IMG/VR virus record: IMGVR_UViG_3300009183_000029
Coordinates: 1-36,366 of that record
DNA from: a virus
DNA length: 36,366 bases
Direction: 5' to 3' (one strand)
Position 1 is the first letter of the stretch; each line of letters opens with the position of its first letter. The notes below the pieces were generated by a model. It ran no database searches. It saw only the letters and a list, made by a program, of their open reading frames with translations, and had not been told where the DNA came from. The position numbers were made by a program, and so were the translations under genes. Positions 30,582 to 36,366 of the stretch are shown here, piece by piece.

Positions 30582-30997
30582 ACTCCTGTACGCATTTGCT
30601 TTGCCAGGCGCTCACATCGTTCCGGAGTCTGACTGTGCCATTTACTCAGGATCATATTCTCAGCAGCTTTGTCGTAGTTGCCACCCTGTACTAAGGACAT
30701 GGTGTTTTTGAAACCAGCTAACCCATCTGTACCGAGTTGAAAAGCCATATTGATAAGGACTGCAAGACGAACTGAATCCAGTTGTTCTACCCAAGGGAAC
30801 ATTCCGAATACTTCCTTGGTCTTGCGCTGAATGTCATTGTTCAGTAAGTAGGCCGATTCATCTGGGGTGATGCCGCCATTGCGGCGCTTGTCAATGAGTC
30901 TACCGACACCAATAGTTAAGTAGCCAAGACTATCAGGATAAGCCGATAAGACTTCCCCCTCATCTCTGCGAAGTTGCTCGTTAAGGCTTGTAACCAT
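30572..30997 (-). CDS. Endolysin, GH24 (T4-type) lysozyme
   Basis: The protein is 141 aa. The catalytic set is clear: E13 in RRDEGEV, D22 in AYPDSLG and T28 in YLTIGVGR, with the 8- and 5-residue spacing of T4 lysozyme E11/D20/T26. LINMAFQLGTDGLAGF and SKWHSQTPERCERLAKQMR complete the GH24 fold. It has no signal peptide, so it depends on the holin for export. It cleaves the glycan chain of peptidoglycan. It overlaps both neighbours in the lysis cassette. No Rz/Rz1 spanin pair was found nearby. Confidence 0.95.
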   Translation of the reverse strand: MVTSLNEQLRRDEGEVLSAYPDSLGYLTIGVGRLIDKRRNGGITPDESAYLLNNDIQRKTKEVFGMFPWVEQLDSVRLAVLINMAFQLGTDGLAGFKNTMSLVQGGNYDKAAENMILSKWHSQTPERCERLAKQMRTGVWQ

Positions 30998-31229
30998 GAT
31001 TCGTAGCCCATCCTAGTATCATATAACCAAGAGCCACAACACCTGACCAAATTAAACTGGTAAGGGTTTTCTCAATGACTTTTTTACGAAACTCAATCCT
31101 TTGAACTTCTGCCTGAATTGCCAATTTGACCCACCGCTGTTCCTCCTCTGACAACCCAGTGTCAGTGCTTCTGATTCGGATGGCTGCTGCAATTTCAGCA
31201 GCAAATTCAGCACGTTCTTCTGGGGTCAT
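30981..31229 (-). CDS. Small membrane-anchored protein of the lysis region
   Basis: A start at ATG 31229 gives 82 aa; a TTG at 31241 is the alternative, and neither has a good ribosome site. A charged helical N-terminal part (EERAEFAAEIAAAIRIR, EEEQRWVKLAIQAEVQR) is followed by one membrane segment (SLIWSGVVALGYMILGW, about 58-74). This layout is common in small proteins next to phage lysozymes, sometimes called holin accessory proteins. It overlaps the lysozyme gene by 17 bp. The function is unproven. Confidence 0.65.
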   Translation of the reverse strand: MTPEERAEFAAEIAAAIRIRSTDTGLSEEEQRWVKLAIQAEVQRIEFRKKVIEKTLTSLIWSGVVALGYMILGWATNHGYKP

Positions 31230-31271
31230 GATGTGGGTCAATTAGTGATTTTTGATATTTTAGACTATTAT

Positions 31272-33104
31272 TTACGGGGCCAGTGCATTAGTTGATTTAC
31301 CTTTTGGAGTAAGGGCATTAAAGTTTAATGATTCTGCCACTTGTTTTTCCATAGCTTTAGTTTTGGCTACGTCTGCCAATTTACCAGCCAAGGGAATTTG
31401 CAATTTACTTAATTGATCTAAGCTACGAATTAAAGCCGATGAAGTGTTGGAATAATTGACCGCACCGGGTTGTTTCACCAACGCATCTTGGATGGAGTCA
31501 CGCAAATCAATTAATTGATCTCGACCAGTTTTGCCAAACAAATAAGTCAATTTGTCTTCGCGATCCAGCGCGTTAATGGCTGTGTTCAACTTTGGAAAAG
31601 ACAATTGACCGCTTGCATTCTTGGTAATTTGATCTTTCAGATGCTGAATTGTCTGGCCTTGAATTTCAGCCCATGCTTGTTGACCTTGTGGGCCTGCACG
31701 CTTTAAAACCTTGCCCACAGTTTGCATTTCTTCCATGCTACCGTCCAACACAATGTGGTCAAACACATCTGCCAAAGCAACTTTACGATCAGCATAGCCA
31801 GCTTTAGTACCAAGCAATGAAGCCACACGGCTGCTGTCTTCAAAATCTTTTGCTAATTGTTTTCTAGCCATCCGAGCATCACGGTATAGGTCGCCGCCAG
31901 CACCTTCAGTGGTCTGGTCAATTAATGACTTCATGGCCTTGGAATGAACAGCGTTAGGTGTACCCGGCTGCGTGTTTTTACCAATATCCTGATAAATGTC
32001 TTCCAGCGCACGAACAGACATTGTTCCCTTTTTCTCAGGATCATTTAAAGCAATTTGCTCAGCTACAGAATCCAAGATTGGCGCAAGTTTTGCCCTGACA
32101 GTAGGTGATTGTTTACTAATGTATTCAGTGATTCCCGTATACGGCACTTCTTGCAAGGTTTCACCAGCATTGTCAGCCAAAGCATATTTAGACTTCATTG
32201 CTTGGTATTTTTTGTCGTACTCATCCACCAATGCTTTGTCAACAATGCTGCCCACCTTCTTGTAGGCCGAAGGGTCAGCATATTCAGCACCCGTTTCTTG
32301 AGACATCTGCTCAAACTTGTTTAAGATGGCTGATTTTTGAGTTTCTTTGGCTTGGAGCAATGGTGCGCCAGCGCCAGCAGGGTAGTTTTTGGCGGTTTCT
32401 GCTTCAAATTGCTGAGTAGCCAAATCTTTAGTTTGTTCCCCTTTGGTCAGAGGAATTCCCAAGCGTTGTGCGCGTTCTTGACGTAACAAAGCCGCCTGAG
32501 TTTCAGCTGCACCCATGCCAACCATGTCTGGTTCAGATTTAGTCATGGCTTTCGCCAAGACATTTTGAACTGGCGCAACAATACGTTGAGCCACTGGTCG
32601 CAATTGATTGATTGCTGCTGGTGCTAAAGCACTAATTGCCGCACCGGGTCCGCTTAAAACTGGCGGCAACGATTCCATCATTTTGCCAGCACCTTCAACT
32701 ATCTCAGGCCCAGTTTGAGTGCGAGGTTGATAAAATTGTTGTGCAGCCCAATTAGCCGCAGATTCTCCAGCGGCTTTGCCTTGTGGTGTACCTTGACCGC
32801 CTACAGCCTCACCATACATACGAGCCAAAGGTGTAGCTACCATACGACCCAAACCACCAGCAATAATGGCTGGAGTTTCCACTACACCCATTAAACGATC
32901 TTGCAATGTCATAGGTGCTGGTTGTGCAGCAATTACTCCTTCTGCACCCGGTATTTGCGCTTGAGCACCTAACCCAATTTTGGCGTAAAACTCTGGTTTG
33001 GGAATATCAGAATAAAATTTCTGGTGCAAAGCATCAGCCAATTTCACATCAGGAATATCCGCATACTGTGGATATTGAGTACGGATTTCAGCCATTGTTG
33101 CCAT
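31272..33104 (-). CDS. Ejection (DNA transfer) protein, P22 gp16-like position
   Basis: The protein is 610 aa. The N-terminal block IRTQYPQYADIPDVKLADAL, then HQKFYSDIPKPEFYAKIG (about 7-44) is a signature of podovirus ejection proteins. Ala/Gly-rich segments (about 60-170) could insert in membrane, and the rest is long, charged and helical. No lytic transglycosylase motif was seen. Such proteins leave the capsid first and help form a channel across the envelope. It is the third of three adjacent genes in gp7-gp20-gp16 order, joined to the previous one by TAATG. Confidence 0.82.
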   Translation of the reverse strand: MATMAEIRTQYPQYADIPDVKLADALHQKFYSDIPKPEFYAKIGLGAQAQIPGAEGVIAAQPAPMTLQDRLMGVVETPAIIAGGLGRMVATPLARMYGEAVGGQGTPQGKAAGESAANWAAQQFYQPRTQTGPEIVEGAGKMMESLPPVLSGPGAAISALAPAAINQLRPVAQRIVAPVQNVLAKAMTKSEPDMVGMGAAETQAALLRQERAQRLGIPLTKGEQTKDLATQQFEAETAKNYPAGAGAPLLQAKETQKSAILNKFEQMSQETGAEYADPSAYKKVGSIVDKALVDEYDKKYQAMKSKYALADNAGETLQEVPYTGITEYISKQSPTVRAKLAPILDSVAEQIALNDPEKKGTMSVRALEDIYQDIGKNTQPGTPNAVHSKAMKSLIDQTTEGAGGDLYRDARMARKQLAKDFEDSSRVASLLGTKAGYADRKVALADVFDHIVLDGSMEEMQTVGKVLKRAGPQGQQAWAEIQGQTIQHLKDQITKNASGQLSFPKLNTAINALDREDKLTYLFGKTGRDQLIDLRDSIQDALVKQPGAVNYSNTSSALIRSLDQLSKLQIPLAGKLADVAKTKAMEKQVAESLNFNALTPKGKSTNALAP

Positions 33105-34384
33105 TATCTAAGTCCTAAAGGATCAGTTGCCGTTGTAGCACTGTCACCAGTGTTGATATGTTTAGCACCGGGCCCAGCTTGCACTTTCATGGCTTCAATT
33201 GCTGTTTTGCGAGTTTTTGCTTTGGCATCAATCACAGCTTGTGTATCTCCGGGTTTTGGAAAATACATTTTTTCAGCCGTAATAAATTCCGAAGGGGCAA
33301 TAGAAGCGCCAGATTCTTTACGCAGTTGAGCAGTAATAAAGTTAATACGAGCCTGAGCAACTTGTTGCTGTTCTGGACTCAAGCCACCCATAATTTCAGG
33401 CAACGCATTAAAAAGTGAACCAGTCGCGCCTTGCAACTTATCACCAATTAGAGGAACCATACCAGCTAATCCACCGACTGCACCACTAATGACACCTGTG
33501 TTTTTCTCGCCCTTACCTTCTAAGTCATTCAAGGTTTTATTAGCTTCTTGCATACGCATACCGTATGCAGTAGCGTTTCCTTGACTTTCAGTCAGAGCTT
33601 TATCACCCGAAGCAGGCCCACCCGGAATAGGTTCAACACTGCCACCAGCCACAACACGATACCCGGTAGGTACTTTGCCTTGAGCCAAAAGATCAATTGC
33701 TCTTTGGTTGGTTAGATTTTGACCACGCATTGTTACGCCTTGACCAGCTTTAGCGGTGGCGGCTACACTTTCCTGACCAGCTTTAGCAGTGGCTGCTCCA
33801 ATATCTTGACCACGCTCGGTAGTCAATCGACCCAAACGGGCTGATTCTGCTGTAGACAATTCACCTGCTGTTGCGCCCGATGCGGCAAGTACAGATTTAC
33901 GCTGTTCGTACGGCATAGCTAATAATTCTTGATGCCGTACAGATGCTTGGTTTTTTTCAGCAGATGTGAACAAATTAGAACCCATCGTATCTTCAAGATG
34001 AGCAGTCAGTTGAGCATCTGAGGGGTTTTGACTAATATCACGTCTAGCCTGAGCAATCATTTTTTGTTTAGCGGTGGCAATTTCAGCTTGAGTCTTTTTA
34101 CCAGTTAAACCTAAATTTGCAGTTTCGGCATTATTTTTCTGTATCTTTAATGCCTCCATTGGATCAATTGCCCAATGTTGAGGATTGACACCTTCTGGCG
34201 CAGGACTAGCACGAAGGGCATTTTGTGACTCAACCCCACGTTGATACTCTTGCATCTTCATTTGATTTAACTGATTAGCTTGTTGACTCTGTTGCAACTG
34301 CTGCATCTGAGCATACTGAGCAAATGGGTCAGGTGGTGCTTTGAACTGGACACCTTGAGCGATTAGAGCATTGAGATCAGCCAT
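33104..34384 (-). CDS. Ejection (DNA transfer) protein, P22 gp20-like position
   Basis: The protein is 426 aa. The N-terminus is Gln-rich (FAQYAQMQQLQQSQQANQLN). A helical middle has 11-residue repeats (GQDIGAATAKA, GQESVAATAKA) about 185-207. A hydrophobic Gly/Val segment (GAVGGLAGMVPLIGDKLQG, about 300) may cross or enter membrane. The end has ARINFITAQLRKESGASIAP, which I recognise from phage injection proteins. It should be packaged in the head and ejected with DNA. Genes on both sides are also ejection proteins. Confidence 0.78.
   Translation of the reverse strand: MADLNALIAQGVQFKAPPDPFAQYAQMQQLQQSQQANQLNQMKMQEYQRGVESQNALRASPAPEGVNPQHWAIDPMEALKIQKNNAETANLGLTGKKTQAEIATAKQKMIAQARRDISQNPSDAQLTAHLEDTMGSNLFTSAEKNQASVRHQELLAMPYEQRKSVLAASGATAGELSTAESARLGRLTTERGQDIGAATAKAGQESVAATAKAGQGVTMRGQNLTNQRAIDLLAQGKVPTGYRVVAGGSVEPIPGGPASGDKALTESQGNATAYGMRMQEANKTLNDLEGKGEKNTGVISGAVGGLAGMVPLIGDKLQGATGSLFNALPEIMGGLSPEQQQVAQARINFITAQLRKESGASIAPSEFITAEKMYFPKPGDTQAVIDAKAKTRKTAIEAMKVQAGPGAKHINTGDSATTATDPLGLR
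33741..33806. repeat. 33-bp in-frame tandem repeat in the gp20-like gene
   Basis: Two 33-bp units (starting 33741 and 33774) encode near-identical 11-residue blocks ending AATAKA; partial units flank them. An 11-residue period fits a right-handed hendecad coiled coil. Copy number may vary between related phages. Confidence 0.65.
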
Positions 34385-34410
34385 GATTAATATCCGTTAA
34401 TGTTAATAGT

Positions 34411-35181
34411 TTAACCATAGGTAGCTGGTACGAATTCTTGTAACAATGGTTGGTAAAGTGATTGATTTGACCCACCACCTCCCGCATTCGGTTGACGCGC
34501 TAACCAGTTATTAAAATTAGTTTGTTGGTTGTAGGCACTTGCACCACTCGTCAGTGCATTGTTCATAGTATTACCTGCACCTAGTTGACCAGCAGCAATA
34601 GCTTGACCACTTTGAGTAATGGCATTACCACCAGCAGTACCGTATGCACCAGCAGCAGAACCTTGGTTACTAGCAGCAGACTGACCCGATGCCATCAAGT
34701 TACCAAGTGGTTGCAGTTGATTTGTTCGATTGGTTTGATAACGATTGAAAGCATTCTGGTATTCTTGAGAACCCATATTCTGTCCATACTCGGTAGCAGC
34801 CTTCATAGCACCACCTGAGATCAGACCACCTCGAGCAGCGGCACTACGATCCAAACCTTTCAGACCCTCAGACAAACGGAAAGCGTAGCCGGGGTCTTGT
34901 TGAAAGTCCTGCATACTGAAGTCTTTTGAGTATTTACCATATCCGGCAGCGCCAGCGTTACCACCAAGACCCATCAACTCCATTAATCGGTTCTGACCTG
35001 TCAATCCAGCTTGACGGTATGGTTCTTGCAGTTCCATCTGCTGGTCAAACATTTGTTTTTGTAATGCAGCAGATTGATTAGCTGCATCTGCTTGAGTTGA
35101 TGCAGCAGATTTAGCACCACTTGATGCGATAAGACCACCCGCAAGGCCAGCGCCCGCAACTGCAACCATTCCCCAAGTCAT
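34411..35181 (-). CDS. Ejection (DNA transfer) protein, P22 gp7-like position
   Basis: The protein is 256 aa. It begins with a Gly/Ala membrane-like segment (VAVAGAGLAGGLIASSGAKS), then a Gln-rich helix (QKQMFDQQMELQEPYRQAGL) and FSMQDFQQDPGYAFRLSEGL, a pattern I recognise in phage DNA transfer proteins. GGLISGGAMKAATEYGQ and a long Gln/Ser/Ala tail follow. It is likely ejected with DNA to form part of the trans-envelope conduit. The first of the three ejection genes; its start overlaps the cupin-like stop (ATGA). Confidence 0.82.
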   Translation of the reverse strand: MTWGMVAVAGAGLAGGLIASSGAKSAASTQADAANQSAALQKQMFDQQMELQEPYRQAGLTGQNRLMELMGLGGNAGAAGYGKYSKDFSMQDFQQDPGYAFRLSEGLKGLDRSAAARGGLISGGAMKAATEYGQNMGSQEYQNAFNRYQTNRTNQLQPLGNLMASGQSAASNQGSAAGAYGTAGGNAITQSGQAIAAGQLGAGNTMNNALTSGASAYNQQTNFNNWLARQPNAGGGGSNQSLYQPLLQEFVPATYG

Positions 35182-35651
35182 AATATTTCTCCTTGTACTT
35201 TAAATGGCTCTAATGCCACGAGTGATTCAAAATCTTCGTAACTTTTGGCTATCACGTAATTTTCAATTTTATCTAAATCAGTTTCATCAGTTGCATGAAT
35301 AGTAGTCCATATCGTATCTTCTAATGCGTATACTGCACGCTTCGTACCTGGTTCTGATACAAAGGTGTGAGGTGCTTCAAAAGACACGGGGCCAAATTCT
35401 GTCGCAACATGGACACGGCCTTTACTGATAATATTCAAATGAGCGTGTTTATGGATTTTACCGATTATTAATGTGCCTTTGGGGATCATCATTTCACGGG
35501 CATAATTACCTGGGGCAAAAATATGCCGCAATGTGCAATCCTCAAGAGTGCTCGGCAGTCCCAACATATGATCTTGTAGAGCCATAACCCCTGATCGAAA
35601 TGTGACGTTCTCAGCAGCAACATTAAACTCAGGACCATAAGTGACTTGCAT
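35178..35651 (-). CDS. Cupin-like virion-region protein
   Basis: The protein is 157 aa. HKHAHLNIISKGRVHVAT (about 67-84) fits the first cupin motif with its histidines, and FEAPHTFVSEPGTKRAVYAL, then WTTIHATDE, fit the second. A double-stranded beta-helix with a possible metal site is therefore likely. Related proteins occur in phage structural regions with no clear role; a virion-associated binding domain is as likely as an enzyme. It is tightly packed between the 111-aa beta protein and the gp7-like gene. Confidence 0.65.
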   Translation of the reverse strand: MQVTYGPEFNVAAENVTFRSGVMALQDHMLGLPSTLEDCTLRHIFAPGNYAREMMIPKGTLIIGKIHKHAHLNIISKGRVHVATEFGPVSFEAPHTFVSEPGTKRAVYALEDTIWTTIHATDETDLDKIENYVIAKSYEDFESLVALEPFKVQGEIL

Positions 35652-35986
35652 TAGCTAACCTCACGCCCACTAGCACGAATATTGATCGAAGTGGCAGTAC
35701 CAGCAATCGTGCTGATAAACCCACTGGACATAAGCACCTGACCTACCAGTTCAGGAAAGGTGTACACCTCGGCTGGCTGAAGCGTCTTGGTCTTGGTAAT
35801 CAAGTTCTGATTGCCAGCAGTGTCAGCAGCAGTCACCAAGTTCACTGAGATCGTGGCAGCACTGGCGCTGTAGTTGGTCGCTGTGAACTTGTCGATAATA
35901 GTAGTGACGCCAGTAGCTGTGTACTGGGTAACTTGGGTGGCCTCTGCAATCTTGGCAGGGATAAGGACTTTGACGGTGACTGTCAT
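35651..35986 (-). CDS. Small beta-sandwich virion-region protein
   Basis: The protein is 111 aa. TVKVLIPAKIAEATQVTQYT and TATNYSASAATISVNLVTAA suggest an Ig-like or jelly-roll fold; the end SINIRASGREVS is a last strand. No catalytic motif is present. It lies directly after the needle/fibre gene and meets the cupin-like gene at a shared base, so a tail or head accessory role is likely but not shown. Confidence 0.65.
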   Translation of the reverse strand: MTVTVKVLIPAKIAEATQVTQYTATGVTTIIDKFTATNYSASAATISVNLVTAADTAGNQNLITKTKTLQPAEVYTFPELVGQVLMSSGFISTIAGTATSINIRASGREVS

Positions 35987-35989
35987 GGG

Positions 35990-36366
35990 TTACTCCAGAA
36001 GAAGAATGTTATTAGGTGCTTGAGCCATAATGACCCAGTTGGTTCCGTCAGACACCATTGTCGCCCAATTGCCGATAACTGGCAACAAAATGGCAGTCCC
36101 AGCAGTAACACTGTCGATGGGGGCAATATTGCTGGTGGCTGAGTTAACTGATTGAAGTTGCAGATTCTTGACAGTCACTGATCGACCAGGCCACAAAGAT
36201 GCAGCAGGGAACGTCAGAGTCATGGCTGAACCAGACTTGTTATTAATAATCCAAGTATCAGTATTGGTTATCGTGTAATCAGCAGTCTTGGTCAGCACAG
36301 TCGATAAAGGAACATAGTCTGTATTGGCTACAGCAGCACTAATTGCCGTTCCATTGCCCTTTAAAA
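35990..36366 (-). CDS. Tail needle/fibre-like protein, C-terminal part (gene continues from 1-1246)
   Basis: This is the end of the 499-aa frame that starts at ATG 1246. The frame is open to the window edge; a GTG at 36298 is not a real start. The segment has TADYTITNTDTWIINNKSGS and GNWATMVSDGTNWVIMAQAP, a beta end like those that cap phage fibres. The four bases ATGG at 35986 begin the next gene just past its stop. Confidence 0.8.
   Translation of the reverse strand, partial: LKGNGTAISAAVANTDYVPLSTVLTKTADYTITNTDTWIINNKSGSAMTLTFPAASLWPGRSVTVKNLQLQSVNSATSNIAPIDSVTAGTAILLPVIGNWATMVSDGTNWVIMAQAPNNILLLE
36244..36366. repeat. Terminal direct repeat, right copy
   Basis: This is an exact copy of bases 1-123. 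See the left copy: it marks closure of a circular assembly of about 36,243 bp. Confidence 0.95.

Noticed and set aside
1-36366. tRNA genes, integrase, reverse transcriptase or diversity-generating element, phage RNA polymerase
   Set aside because: Looked for cloverleaf patterns and signature motifs by eye and saw none; a tRNA search tool and profile search would be needed for certainty.

Overview
The window is a complete or near-complete genome of a short-tailed, P22-like bacteriophage, captured as a circularly closed contig. The first 123 bases (1-123) recur exactly as the last 123 (36244-36366). One reading frame runs without a break from 1246 down to 1 and on through 36366/36243 to 35990, so the unit genome is about 36,243 bp and the window edge cuts one gene. 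The P22-type assignment rests on a recognisable set in one module: Sf6-type small terminase, large terminase, P22-type portal, scaffold, P22-type coat with an inserted domain, tail accessory factor (gp4-like), DNA stabilisation protein (gp10-like), needle/fibre protein, three ejection proteins and a tailspike with a P22-like head-binding start. No integrase, tRNA, RNA polymerase or CRISPR was seen. The host cannot be read directly. Some small proteins resemble, from memory, families common in Burkholderiales phages, so a betaproteobacterial host, perhaps freshwater, is a weak inference.

Layout: a divergent control region (about 22268-22377) separates two transcription units. Rightward (+ strand, 22378-30059) lies the early region: a RecA-like AAA ATPase (Sak4-like), a ssDNA-binding protein, a PD-(D/E)XK nuclease with a Cas4/AddB-type iron-sulfur cysteine set, an SF2 helicase, a VRR-NUC nuclease, and many small proteins. 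Most are joined by ATGA overlaps. A separate promoter (29550-29577) drives the last few small genes. Leftward (- strand) run a small HTH repressor, a Toprim primase-helicase, a 70-aa protein, a striking TACCC repeat array (19689-19802), DUF3310 and TerS. A structured 290-bp spacer follows, then a GNAT/ADP-ribosyltransferase-like protein coupled to TerL, a GroES-like co-chaperonin, portal, a ferritin-like protein, an HNH endonuclease, fibre and tailspike genes, scaffold, coat, decoration-like proteins and the tail proteins. Across the junction come more virion genes, the ejection proteins, and the lysis cassette (lysozyme and 3-TM holin), which ends at 30060, directly abutting the early operon's last stop.

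How it works together (inference): the HTH protein probably balances the divergent promoters. The primase-helicase with the recombination set replicates the genome, with the TACCC array as the best candidate origin or initiator-binding site. TerS/TerL package DNA through the portal into a coat shell that a phage GroES may help to fold. Intrinsic terminators behind the coat and two decoration-like genes may set virion protein ratios. The most unusual items are the TACCC dyad array, the ART/GNAT polyvalent-type protein between the terminase subunits, the structured TerS-TerL spacer and the phage GroES.
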